64,000 nucleotides of DNA from Actinopolyspora saharensis (GTDB taxonomy: Bacteria > Actinomycetota > Actinomycetes > Mycobacteriales > Pseudonocardiaceae), in assembly GCF_900100925.1 (NCBI RefSeq), contig NZ_FNKO01000001.1, positions 124,001-188,000 on the forward strand, written 5' to 3'. Positions within the stretch are counted from its first letter, which is position 1. Each line of letters begins with the position of its first letter. The translations under genes and the position numbers were made by a program. The notes below the pieces were generated by a model, which saw only the letters and a program-made list of their open reading frames with translations, ran no database searches and was not told the origin of the DNA. Shown in pieces: positions 9,319 through 17,319 of this stretch.

Positions 9319-9328
9319 GTCTCCAGGG

Positions 9329-9334
9329 TAGTCT
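9329..9334 (+). promoter_or_regulatory. -10 element of probable leaderless dut transcript
   Basis: TAGTCT, followed by 8 nt and then GTG 9343. There is no Shine-Dalgarno sequence and only 24 bp to the divergent gene, so transcription most likely begins at or next to the start codon. Confidence 0.5.
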
Positions 9335-9342
9335 TGTTCCTC

Positions 9343-9849
9343 GTGCCAAGCGTGAAGGTCCTGTTGACTCGTACCGATCCCGAAGTACCGTTGCCGTCCT
9401 ACGCCCGAACGGGGGACGCGGGGGCCGACCTCGTCACGACCGAGGACCTCGAGCTGCGCCCCGGGGAACGTGCCGTGGTCGGCACCGGAATCGCGCTAGC
9501 TCTGCCCGAGGGGTACGCGGGGTTCGTGCACCCGCGTTCCGGCCTGGCGGCCAGATCGGGGCTCGGCGTGGTGAACGCACCGGGCACCATCGACGCGGGC
9601 TATCGTGGCGAGATCAAGGTGTGTCTGATCAATCACGATCCGGAGCAGAGGCTGAATCTGCTGCGCGGGGACCGAATAGCCCAGTTGGTGATACAGCGTG
9701 TCGAGCAGGCCGCTTTCGAAGAAGTCGCCCAACTGCCAGAGTCCGTGCGTGGCACCGGCGGATATGGTTCGACCGGAGGCCACGGGGCGTTGATGGATTC
9801 GATCGACGCCGGGACCGTGGGCAACACGACCGGTAGTACGGAGGTCTGA
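9343..9849 (+). CDS. dut: Deoxyuridine 5'-triphosphate nucleotidohydrolase (dUTPase)
   Basis: Cleaves dUTP to dUMP and PPi, keeping uracil out of DNA and feeding dTMP synthesis; homotrimeric cytosolic enzyme. All five family motifs are visible: [30 protein letters not shown] (uracil-binding hairpin with catalytic Asp), GDRIAQLVI, and the C-terminal Gly-rich [13 protein letters not shown] that closes over the active site. From GTG 9343 the protein is 168 aa. A TTG lies 9 nt upstream in frame, but the -10-like TAGTCT favours the GTG as a leaderless start. DUF3710 follows after 4 bp, suggesting an operon (Rv2697c/Rv2696c order). Confidence 0.95.
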   Translation: MPSVKVLLTRTDPEVPLPSYARTGDAGADLVTTEDLELRPGERAVVGTGIALALPEGYAGFVHPRSGLAARSGLGVVNAPGTIDAGYRGEIKVCLINHDPEQRLNLLRGDRIAQLVIQRVEQAAFEEVAQLPESVRGTGGYGSTGGHGALMDSIDAGTVGNTTGSTEV

Positions 9850-9853
9850 GGGG

Positions 9854-10498
9854 ATGTTCGGATGGCGCCGTCGCGGCGGGCGGAACGACCGAGTGGACGA
9901 CGATTCCGGATTCGGCGACGAACCCCGTGGGCAGGACCAGGACGAGTCCGTCGTCGAGGGCGGCCCGTACGACAAGCAGGAAGCCCCGGACGACGAGATC
10001 GAGCGACTGGACCTCGGCTCCGTGCAGTTGCCCGTTCCCGAGAACAGCCAACTGCAGGTGGAGATCGACCCGGAGGGGCCGGTGCGGGCGGTCCACCTGC
10101 TCACCCCCTCGGGAAGGCTGACCGTGAGCGCTTTCGCCGCCCCACGAACGGGTGATCTTTGGCAGGAGGTCCGCCAGGAACTGGTGGAGCAGCTGCGCTC
10201 CGACGGGGCGACCGTGCGCTTCGAGGACGGGGGCTGGGACACCGAGCTGATCGCCGAGACCGCCAAGACCTCGCTGCGCTTCGTGGGCGTGGACGGTCCG
10301 CGCTGGTTGTTGCGCGGGGTGGCGGCGAGCCCGGCCTCCGATCTCGACGCCTGCACGAAGCTGCTCTACGCGGTGATCGACGAGACAGTGGTCGACCGTG
10401 GCTCGGAGCCGATGCCGGTGCGCACTCCGCTGCCGATCGAGTTGCCCGAGGAGATCGCCGCGCACATTCAACAACAGCAGGAACAGGCGCAGGCCTGA
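9854..10498 (+). CDS. DUF3710 domain protein
   Basis: A 214-aa soluble protein. The first ~50 residues are charged and disordered (RRRGGRNDRVDDDSGFGDE). The rest is a globular DUF3710 domain with GPRWLLRGVAASPASD and a Gln-rich tail. ATG 9854 lies 9 nt after GGAGG, and only 4 bp separate it from dut, so it is probably co-transcribed. The position matches Rv2696c. Function is unknown. Confidence 0.85.
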   Translation: MFGWRRRGGRNDRVDDDSGFGDEPRGQDQDESVVEGGPYDKQEAPDDEIERLDLGSVQLPVPENSQLQVEIDPEGPVRAVHLLTPSGRLTVSAFAAPRTGDLWQEVRQELVEQLRSDGATVRFEDGGWDTELIAETAKTSLRFVGVDGPRWLLRGVAASPASDLDACTKLLYAVIDETVVDRGSEPMPVRTPLPIELPEEIAAHIQQQQEQAQA

Positions 10499-10658
10499 CG
10501 GGTGTTTCCCGGTCGGGTGGTCCCGTACCGGCCCTCCGACAGGAGAGGGTGGCCGTTTTCCGCCGACTCGCGGACGCGGGAATCGGACACGACTAGGCTG
10601 TAATCGCACGGGTGTAACCTGCACGGGTCGCGAGGCCCACTGCGCACGGGAGCGCGAG

Positions 10659-11036
10659 ATGAGCAACACCGGAGACGGCTACCTGCGCCGTCTCGTACGC
10701 CGTCTCACCAGCGACGTCGCCGAACTTGATGCCGATGACCTCTCCGAGATGTCACAGGCTAGCGGGGCGCGGCGCGCGTGTGACTGCAAGTGTGGCGAGC
10801 AGGCGGAGGTGCTCGGCAGGCTTCGCTGCGTCGGCATGGTCCCGAAGGCCTCGGTTCCGACCCTGGAGGCGGAACTGTACGACGGAACCGAGGGCGTGAC
10901 GTTGGTCTGGCTCGGCAGGAGGAAGATCACCGGGATAGATCCCGGCCGAACCATCAAGGCGCGGGGCCGAATTGCCGATCGTGACGGACACAAGGTTCTT
11001 TACAACCCCTACTACGAGTTGCAGAACACCGCATGA
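10659..11036 (+). CDS. OB-fold nucleic acid binding domain protein (125 aa)
   Basis: A small protein whose C-terminal two-thirds resembles a tRNA_anti/OB-fold domain: GRLRCVGMVPKASVPTLEAEL, VTLVWLGRRKITGIDPG and a GRIADRDGHKVLYNPYYEL strand pattern. The N-terminal part is helical and contains CDCKCGEQ, three Cys that could bind metal. The start is ATG 10659 with GGGAG 6 nt upstream. The stop overlaps the DUF3159 start (ATGA), implying translational coupling. The position resembles mycobacterial Rv2694c. Ligand unknown. Confidence 0.8.
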   Translation: MSNTGDGYLRRLVRRLTSDVAELDADDLSEMSQASGARRACDCKCGEQAEVLGRLRCVGMVPKASVPTLEAELYDGTEGVTLVWLGRRKITGIDPGRTIKARGRIADRDGHKVLYNPYYELQNTA

Positions 11037-11863
11037 CCGAATCCAGTTCATCGACTCCCGAAGGACGAGCTCCTCTCGGGAGGTCTACTGACGCGGCGCC
11101 GGCCGATCCTGCCGAATCCGGATTCTCGTCCGACTCGTCAGGCGGCGCCAAGGCACCGTTCGGGTTACGTCCCCCGGCGGGATCCGGTGGGGCCGAGCAG
11201 ACGTTGCTGCAACAGATGGGCGGCGTCAGCGGACTCGCCTACTCCGCGGTGCCCATCGTCGTGTTCGTGGTGGCGAACTCGCTGGTCGGAATGATGCCGG
11301 CCATTTGGATCGCCATCGCGGTCTCGCTGCTGATAGCGCTGGCGCGCATCATCCGCAAGGAACCCCTGCAACCGGCGATATCGGGTGTGCTCGGTGTCGT
11401 GGTCTGCTCTTTCATCGCGTACCGCACCGGCGACGCCAAGGGGTTCTTCCTGCTCGGCATCTGGACCAGCCTGATCTACGGCGGAGTCTTCCTGATCTCG
11501 ACGATCGTGCGGTGGCCGTTGGTCGGTGTCGCCTGGTCGGTGCTCAACGGCAGCGGTTTCTCCTGGCGTCACCAGCGCAGAGCGCTGCGCGGATACGACC
11601 TGGCCACGCTGTCCTGGACCGTGGTCTTCTTCGCCAAGTTCGTGGTGCAGCAGTGGCTCTACGCGGCGGACGAGACGGGTTGGCTGGCCTTCGCGCGGAT
11701 CGTGATGAGCTACCCGCTCACTGCACTGGCCCTGCTGATTACCGTCTGGGCGATTCGACGGGCCAACAAGATCGCCGAACTGCAGACGGTGACGACGGCT
11801 TCCGGCCCCGGAGCACCGCAGGGAGAGGAGCCTCCCGCCTCCGGGCGGCCCGCCACCGGGTGA
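11033..11863 (+). CDS. DUF3159 family membrane protein
   Basis: A 276-aa protein with a disordered Ser/Pro-rich N-terminus of about 55 residues, then about five to six predicted transmembrane helices (AVPIVVFVVANSLVGMMPAI, IAIAVSLLIALARII, AISGVLGVVVCSFIAY, LLGIWTSLIYGGVFLIS, ALALLITVWAI) and a Pro/Gly-rich tail. This is the layout of DUF3159, an actinobacterial integral membrane family (Rv2693c position). It overlaps the upstream OB-fold gene by 4 bp. Its location next to the K+ regulators suggests an ion or envelope role, but this is only context. Confidence 0.85.
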   Translation: MTESSSSTPEGRAPLGRSTDAAPADPAESGFSSDSSGGAKAPFGLRPPAGSGGAEQTLLQQMGGVSGLAYSAVPIVVFVVANSLVGMMPAIWIAIAVSLLIALARIIRKEPLQPAISGVLGVVVCSFIAYRTGDAKGFFLLGIWTSLIYGGVFLISTIVRWPLVGVAWSVLNGSGFSWRHQRRALRGYDLATLSWTVVFFAKFVVQQWLYAADETGWLAFARIVMSYPLTALALLITVWAIRRANKIAELQTVTTASGPGAPQGEEPPASGRPATG

Positions 11864-11930
11864 GAGCGGGTGAAGGGGCTCCGCCCGGCCATGGGGGACC
11901 AAACCCGGTCACCCGGTCATGGGGCACCGC

Positions 11931-12602
11931 TCAGTCGAGCCCCGGTGGGTCGTGGACCAGTTCGCTGATGCGGTGTTCCAGCTCCTCCGGGGCGATGAAC
12001 AGCATCTCGTCGCCCACTTCCAACGGGTCGTCGGACTGGGGGACGATCACCCGTCCGCGCCGGAGTATCGCCACGAGCGCCGCGTCCCTGGGCAGGGTCA
12101 GGTCCCTGACCCGGTGCCCCGCCAGCGGCGTGCCCTCGGGCAGGGTCATCTCCACGAGGTTGGCCTGACCCTGGCGCAGGGTCATGAGCCGGACGACGTC
12201 CCCGACGCTGACCGCTTCCTCCACCATGGCGGCGAGCATCCGCGGGGTGGACACGGCCACGTCCACGCCCCAGGCCTCGGTGAACAACCACTCGTTCTGG
12301 GGATCGTTCACGCGGGCCGCGACGCGACGGACCGCGAACTCGGTCTTGGTCAGCAGCGAGACCACGAGGTTCACCTTGTCGTCGCCGGTGGCGGCGATCA
12401 CGACGTCGCAGGTTTCGATGCCCGTCTCCTCGAGGGAGGAGAGCTCGCAGGCATCGGCGTGCACCCACTGGGCATCGGGGATGGTTCTGGGGTGGTAGTT
12501 CGCGGTGGAGCGCTCGAGGAGCATGACCTGGTGCCCGCCCTCCAGCAGTTCCTTGGCTATGGACTGCCCGACGGCGCCTGCGCCGGCGATCGCGACACGC
12601 AT
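11931..12602 (-). CDS. ceoC: TrkA family potassium uptake regulator (CeoC-like)
   Basis: A 223-aa cytosolic gating subunit for a Trk/Ktr-type K+ channel. It has an N-terminal RCK/KTN Rossmann domain with the nucleotide motif VAIAGAGAVGQSIA (residues 3-16) and acidic ribose-binding LLERS, then a TrkA-C domain from about residue 140 (LVEMTLPEGTPLAGHRVRDL...). ATG 12602 overlaps the stop of the upstream regulator (TAATG), so the two are coupled. Paired TrkA genes match mycobacterial Rv2691/Rv2692. No TrkH/TrkG pore gene is in the window. Confidence 0.9.
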   Translation of the reverse strand: MRVAIAGAGAVGQSIAKELLEGGHQVMLLERSTANYHPRTIPDAQWVHADACELSSLEETGIETCDVVIAATGDDKVNLVVSLLTKTEFAVRRVAARVNDPQNEWLFTEAWGVDVAVSTPRMLAAMVEEAVSVGDVVRLMTLRQGQANLVEMTLPEGTPLAGHRVRDLTLPRDAALVAILRRGRVIVPQSDDPLEVGDEMLFIAPEELEHRISELVHDPPGLD

Positions 12603-13267
12603 TACTCGCTCTCCTCGGGTGGGCGCTGCGCGGTGGCCGTGACCTCGGTGACAGTTCCGGACAGGGTGGCCGCGTAGACGGTGTCGTCGGCCTGCACGAC
12701 GGTGTTGGACTGCGGGAGCACCCCGTTGCCGAAGCGCATCACGAACGCGACCCGGCAACCGAGCGCCGTTTCCAGCTCGCGGACCCGTTTGCCGACCCAG
12801 TCCTCGTGCAGGGGCAATCGCAGCACGGCGACCGATCCGGAGGGGTCCCGCCATTCCGTGGCCGCCCCTTCGGGGAGGAGCATGCGCAGGAAGCGGTCCG
12901 TCGTCCAGGGGACGGTGGCCACGGTGGGGATCCCGAGACGCTGGTAGACCTCGGCCCGTTTGGGGTCGTAGATGCGGGCGACGACCTGCTCCACGCCGAA
13001 TGTCTCGCGGGCCACCCTGGCGGAGACTATGTTGGAGTTGTCCCCGTTGGAGACGGCTGCGAAGGCCCCGGCCTGTTCGATGCCGGCCTCGGCGAGCACG
13101 TCCTTGTCGAAACCGTTGCCCGTGACGTGTCTTCCGCGGAACTCCTTGCCCAGTCGGTGGAAGGACTCGGGGTCCTTGTCCACCACCGCCACGGTGTGAC
13201 CGAGCCGTTGCAGTGCAGCGGCCAGGGAAGCTCCGACTCGGCCGCAGCCCAGGATCACAACATGCAC
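12602..13267 (-). CDS. ceoB: TrkA family potassium uptake regulator (CeoB-like)
   Basis: A 221-aa RCK-domain protein with the Rossmann motif VVILGCGRVGASLAAAL, then VVDKDPESF and a C-terminal TrkA-C domain (AVLRLPLHEDWVGKRVREL). It binds NAD(H)/ATP to gate a K+ transporter. I chose GTG 13267 because GAGGAAA lies 8 nt upstream and the protein then starts directly at the first beta-strand; longer open frames upstream are not protein-like. The last base overlaps the start of the second TrkA gene. Confidence 0.9.
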   Translation of the reverse strand: MHVVILGCGRVGASLAAALQRLGHTVAVVDKDPESFHRLGKEFRGRHVTGNGFDKDVLAEAGIEQAGAFAAVSNGDNSNIVSARVARETFGVEQVVARIYDPKRAEVYQRLGIPTVATVPWTTDRFLRMLLPEGAATEWRDPSGSVAVLRLPLHEDWVGKRVRELETALGCRVAFVMRFGNGVLPQSNTVVQADDTVYAATLSGTVTEVTATAQRPPEESE

Positions 13268-13662
13268 GACCGGTTTCCTCGCTCTCGGCTGGTTGCCGGA
13301 TCGACCGCGGGGCGATCGGTGAACCGTCCCACGACCATGACAGTACTCCTCGGATGGCGGAATTCCGCGCCGTTGAGCGCGTGCTTCCTCGTCGGGCGGA
13401 ATCCACTCCCGCGAACGGGGCCATCGCATCCGGGCTGATGCACCGTATCGGGTGAGTGGAATCGTTCGTCCACAGGGGTTTTCCCGTCCGTGCCCGGGAG
13501 GAGCGCCGAACGCCGGCCGCTCGTGCGCTTCCGCTCCGGTGGACGAGCGGGTGGACAGCGCCCGCGAGCGTTCCGGGCAGTCGGGTCCTCGCGGGCCGCG
13601 GTGGACGTGATGAGGCCCGAGGGTCACCGAGTCCGGTGATCCCAGCCCTTACTCTCTTGGTC
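13268..13662. other. Divergent spacer between ceoB and APC permease
   Basis: 395 bases containing the promoters of the two divergent transport units. A -10-like TACTCT at 13650-13655 serves the permease. Open frames through it are Arg/Pro-rich and not credible. Confidence 0.4.
13650..13655 (+). promoter_or_regulatory. -10 element of probable leaderless permease transcript
   Basis: TACTCT, then 7 nt, then GTG 13663, with no Shine-Dalgarno sequence between. Confidence 0.45.
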
Positions 13663-15669
13663 GTGCCCAAGCTCGCGACCGTGGCCAAGCGTCTGTTGGT
13701 GGGGCGACCCTTCCGTAGCGATCGGTTGTCGCACACGCTGCTGCCCAAGCGCATCGCCCTGCCGGTGTTCGCGTCGGATCCGATGTCCAGCGTCGCCTAC
13801 GCGCCGGAGGAGATACTTCTCACACTCTCCGTGGCCGGAGTGTCGGCCTACGCGATCAGTCCGTGGGTGGGGTTGGTGGTCGCCGCCGTGATGCTGGTCG
13901 TGGTGGCCTCCTACCGCCAGAACGTGCGGGCCTACGCCTCGGGCGGGGGTGACTACGAGGTGGCCTCCGTCAACCACGGGTCCAGGTGGGGCGTGGCGGT
14001 GGCCAGTGCGCTGATGGTCGACTACGTCCTCACCGTGGCGGTGTCCATCTCCTCGGCCGCGGCCAACATAGGCTCGTTGGTGCCGTTCGTGGCCGCCCAC
14101 AAGGCGGCGTTCGCCGTGGGGGCGATCCTCGTGCTGACCGCAGTGAACCTGCGCGGAGTGCGGGAGTCGGGGACGATGTTCGCCGTTCCCACCTACGCCT
14201 TCGCCGTCGGGGTTCTCGGCATGATCGGCGTGGGGCTGTACCGCACCTACGTGCTCGGGGACGAGCTGCGCGCGGAGAGCGCGGGATTCGAACTGGCCCA
14301 GGAGCCCTCCCAGCTGGCCGGGTTGGGGTTCGTCTTCCTGGTGCTGCGGGCCTTCTCCTCGGGCAGCGCCGCGCTGACCGGGGTGGAGGCGATCAGCAAC
14401 GGCGTGCCCGCCTTCCGCAAGCCCAAGTCGCGCAACGCGGCCACGACGCTGCTGATGATGGGGCTGATAGCGGTCGCCATGTTCATGGGGCTGCTGCTGC
14501 TGGCCAGGATCACCGGGGTGCTGGTCGTGCAGGACCCGGAGCAGCAGCTGATCGGGGCCCCGGCCGGGTACGAGCAGAAGACGCTGATCGCCCAGCTGGC
14601 CGGTGCGGTCTTCGGTGGTTTCCAGCCGGCCGTGTACTACCTGATCTTCTTCACCGGGCTGATCCTGGTGCTTGCGGCCAACACGGCCTTCAACGGTTTT
14701 CCGCTGCTGGGCTCGGTGCTCGCCCAGGACCGGTACCTGCCCCGCCAGCTGCACACCAGGGGGGACCGGTTGACGTTCTCCAACGGCATCCTGTTCCTGG
14801 CGGGGTTCGCCATCGTGCTGGTGCTGGTCTTCGAGGCCGAGGTGACCAAGCTCATCCAGCTCTACATCGTCGGCGTGTTCGCCTCGTTCGTCCTGAGTCA
14901 GAGCGGGATGATCCGGCACTGGAACCGCAGGCTGCGCGAGGTGACCGACCCGGAGGCGCGCAAGCAGATCGGCAGGGCGCGTGCGATCAATTCCGTGGGG
15001 CTGGCCATGACGGCTACGGTGCTGGTCATAGTGCTGGTCACGAAGTTCGTGCACGGGGCCTGGATAGCTCTGGTGGCGATGGTGGCCAGCTACCTGCTCA
15101 TGGTGGGGATCCGGAAGCACTACGTGCGGGTGGCGGAGGAGCTGCGCCGCGCCGAGGGCCAGACGGTCCTGCCCGCGCGCAACTACGGTCTCGTGCTGGT
15201 GTCCCAGCTGCACCTGCCGAGCAAGCGGGCGCTGGCTTACGCGCGGGCCACGCGGCCCGACGAGCTGGAGGCCATCACGGTCAACGTGGATGATTCGGAG
15301 ACGAGGCAGCTCGTGGCCGCGTGGGAGGAGTTCGGCGTCTCCGTTCCGCTGAAGGTCCTCGAGTCCCCGTACCGGGAGATCACGCGCCCGGTCGTGGAGT
15401 ATGTGAAAAGAATTCGTAAAGGTAGTCCGCGCGACGTCGTCACGGTGTTCATTCCGGAGTACGTGGTGGGGCGCTGGTGGGAACAACTGCTGCACAACCA
15501 GAGTGCCCTTCGGCTCAAGAGCAGACTGCTGTTCGAGCCCGGAGTGATGGTCACCAGCGTTCCCTGGCAGCTCGAGTCCTCGAACAGGGTCGATCTGCGC
15601 GCGCCGACACCGCGTCGTTCGGTGCGCTGGGGTGCCGGACAAGAGGGGAAGGAAAGCGACCAGCGGTGA
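13663..15669 (+). CDS. APC family amino acid permease with cytosolic C-terminal domain
   Basis: A 668-aa secondary transporter. It begins VPKLATVAKRLLVGRPFRSDRL, then PVFASDPMSSVAYAPEEIL, the signature of the actinobacterial Rv2690c-type APC permeases. About twelve transmembrane helices span residues 50-500, and a soluble C-terminal domain of about 160 residues follows (YGLVLVSQLHLPSKRALAYA...). The substrate is unknown. GTG 13663 matches relatives and has a -10-like box 7 nt upstream. The stop overlaps the methyltransferase start (GTGA), so the two genes are coupled. Divergence from the K+ regulators suggests a role in osmolyte or K+ related physiology, but this is inference. Confidence 0.88.
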   Translation: MPKLATVAKRLLVGRPFRSDRLSHTLLPKRIALPVFASDPMSSVAYAPEEILLTLSVAGVSAYAISPWVGLVVAAVMLVVVASYRQNVRAYASGGGDYEVASVNHGSRWGVAVASALMVDYVLTVAVSISSAAANIGSLVPFVAAHKAAFAVGAILVLTAVNLRGVRESGTMFAVPTYAFAVGVLGMIGVGLYRTYVLGDELRAESAGFELAQEPSQLAGLGFVFLVLRAFSSGSAALTGVEAISNGVPAFRKPKSRNAATTLLMMGLIAVAMFMGLLLLARITGVLVVQDPEQQLIGAPAGYEQKTLIAQLAGAVFGGFQPAVYYLIFFTGLILVLAANTAFNGFPLLGSVLAQDRYLPRQLHTRGDRLTFSNGILFLAGFAIVLVLVFEAEVTKLIQLYIVGVFASFVLSQSGMIRHWNRRLREVTDPEARKQIGRARAINSVGLAMTATVLVIVLVTKFVHGAWIALVAMVASYLLMVGIRKHYVRVAEELRRAEGQTVLPARNYGLVLVSQLHLPSKRALAYARATRPDELEAITVNVDDSETRQLVAAWEEFGVSVPLKVLESPYREITRPVVEYVKRIRKGSPRDVVTVFIPEYVVGRWWEQLLHNQSALRLKSRLLFEPGVMVTSVPWQLESSNRVDLRAPTPRRSVRWGAGQEGKESDQR

Positions 15670-16925
15670 ACGAGAAACCGGACTGGAACGGACGACGCCT
15701 CCGGCTCGAGGTCGGGCCGGTCGCGCACGGTGGGCACTGCGTGGCCCGCCACGAGGGAAGAGTCGTTTTCGTGCGGCACGCGCTGCCGGGGGAAACGGTC
15801 GAGGCCGAGGTGACCGAGGACCGTGGTGGCGGGTTCTGCCGAGCCGATGCCGTGCGGGTCGTCGAGGCGGCCGAAGGACGGGTGACACCGCCGTGCCCCC
15901 TGGCGGACATGGCCCTGGGGACGAACCGCTGCGGGGGCTGCGACTGGCAGCACGCCCATCCGGCGACCCAGCGCGAGTTGAAGGCCTCCGTGGTGGCCGA
16001 GCAGCTGTGGAGGCTGGCCGGGATCGAGCACCCGGTGGAGGTGCAATCCCTCCCCGGAGGGGCGCTGCGCTGGCGCACCCGGGTGCGGTTGGCCGTGGAC
16101 GAGCGAGGTCGCGTCGGATTCCGCGCGCACCGCAGTCATCGCGTGGTGCCGGCGGAGGACTGTCCGATCACCGTCGAGGGAGCGGTGGATCAGGTCACTT
16201 CGAGTTCCTGGACCCCCGGATCCGAGGTCGAGGTGACCGCGGACGCTTCCGGGGAGCTGCACGTGAGCGAGCACCTTCCCGGAGGGGCTCCCGCACGTGG
16301 AAAGCGCCGTCGCTCCGGGGCGAAACCGTCGAGGACCCGCAAGGTGCGCGGCTCGGGAGTCGCTCACGAGACCGCTGCCGGCCGTGAGTGGGCGATAGCC
16401 GCGCACGGATTCTGGCAGGTTCACCGGCAGGCGGCGGAGCGCTTCGCCGAAGTGGTGGACGACATGGTCGAGGTGCCGCCGGGCGGCTGCGCCTGGGACC
16501 TGTACGGAGGGGTCGGTTTGTTCGCCGCCGTGCTGGGGAACCGGGTGGGGGACTCGGGGGATGTGGTGCTCGTCGAGTCGGCCCGGACCAGCGTGCGGGA
16601 CGCCACCGCCAACCTCGCGGACATGCCGCAGGTGCGGCTGCGCGAGGGCAGGGTGGAGGACGTGGTCGCGGACCCGACGATGCCGGCCCCGGACGTCGTG
16701 GTGCTCGATCCGCCGCGCAAGGGGGCCGGGCGCAACGTCGTCGGTGCCGTGGCGGGCTCCCGGCCGCGCAGGGTGGTCTACGTCGCCTGCGACCCGGCGG
16801 CGTTGGCCCGGGACCTGGAGCTGTTCCAGCGGGACGGGTACCGGCTCATCCGGTTGGAGGCCTTCGACGCGTTCCCGATGACGCACCACGTGGAGTGCAT
16901 CGCCCTGTTGGAGGTCGCTGACTGA
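15666..16925 (+). CDS. TrmA/RlmD-type class I SAM-dependent RNA (uracil-5-) methyltransferase
   Basis: A 419-aa enzyme predicted to methylate C5 of a uridine in tRNA or rRNA using SAM. It has an N-terminal TRAM domain (LRLEVGPVAHGGHCVARHEGRVVFV), then a possible Fe-S or Zn cysteine cluster (C...CGGCDW, about residues 78-98). The Rossmann SAM site is WDLYGGVGLFAAVL, followed by the catalytic-region motif VVLDPPRKGAG and YVACDPAALARDL, where Cys is the nucleophile of the TrmA family. The start is GTG 15666, overlapping the permease stop. Target nucleotide not determinable. The order matches Rv2690c-Rv2689c. Confidence 0.9.
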   Translation: MNEKPDWNGRRLRLEVGPVAHGGHCVARHEGRVVFVRHALPGETVEAEVTEDRGGGFCRADAVRVVEAAEGRVTPPCPLADMALGTNRCGGCDWQHAHPATQRELKASVVAEQLWRLAGIEHPVEVQSLPGGALRWRTRVRLAVDERGRVGFRAHRSHRVVPAEDCPITVEGAVDQVTSSSWTPGSEVEVTADASGELHVSEHLPGGAPARGKRRRSGAKPSRTRKVRGSGVAHETAAGREWAIAAHGFWQVHRQAAERFAEVVDDMVEVPPGGCAWDLYGGVGLFAAVLGNRVGDSGDVVLVESARTSVRDATANLADMPQVRLREGRVEDVVADPTMPAPDVVVLDPPRKGAGRNVVGAVAGSRPRRVVYVACDPAALARDLELFQRDGYRLIRLEAFDAFPMTHHVECIALLEVAD

Positions 16926-17319
16926 GGCCTCGCCCGCGGCGTCCGCGACCGGCGCGGTACCGCGGTGCTCGCGGTGTCGGTCGGGGCCCACGTTCCGGCA
17001 GCGGGGGAGCACCGCGGGAGGTTCCGGCGCGCGGTTACTCCCTCCGGTGATGATTCGGTGATGGTCCTCCGGACGAGTCACCTTCGTGAGTGAGCACTCC
17101 GGGCAGCCGTCTGGACCGGACTCGTGTACGGCTCAGTAGACTGGCACGGTCGCGAGGGCTAGCCCAGAACACCAGAAGGGCACGCGGCGGAAGCACGAGG
17201 GCCCGAAAACGTGTTTCCGGGCAACCGCGCAGTCGGTTGCCCACGACGCCGGCCGGCCGTTCCACTACGGTCGGTCCACGATTCGACCTGTAGTCGGGCA
17301 CGACGAGCGAGGTGGAGCG
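16926..17319. other. Intergenic region upstream of dxs
   Basis: 394 bases without a credible gene. It contains an inverted repeat at 16960-17017 and a -10-like TAGACT at 17137-17142 that could drive dxs; no clear -35 was identified. Confidence 0.35.
16960..17017 (+). terminator. Inverted repeat after the RNA methyltransferase gene
   Basis: Perfect 11-bp arms ccgcggtgctc / gagcaccgcgg with a 36-nt loop, 35 nt after the stop. Possible terminator without a T-run. Confidence 0.4.
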
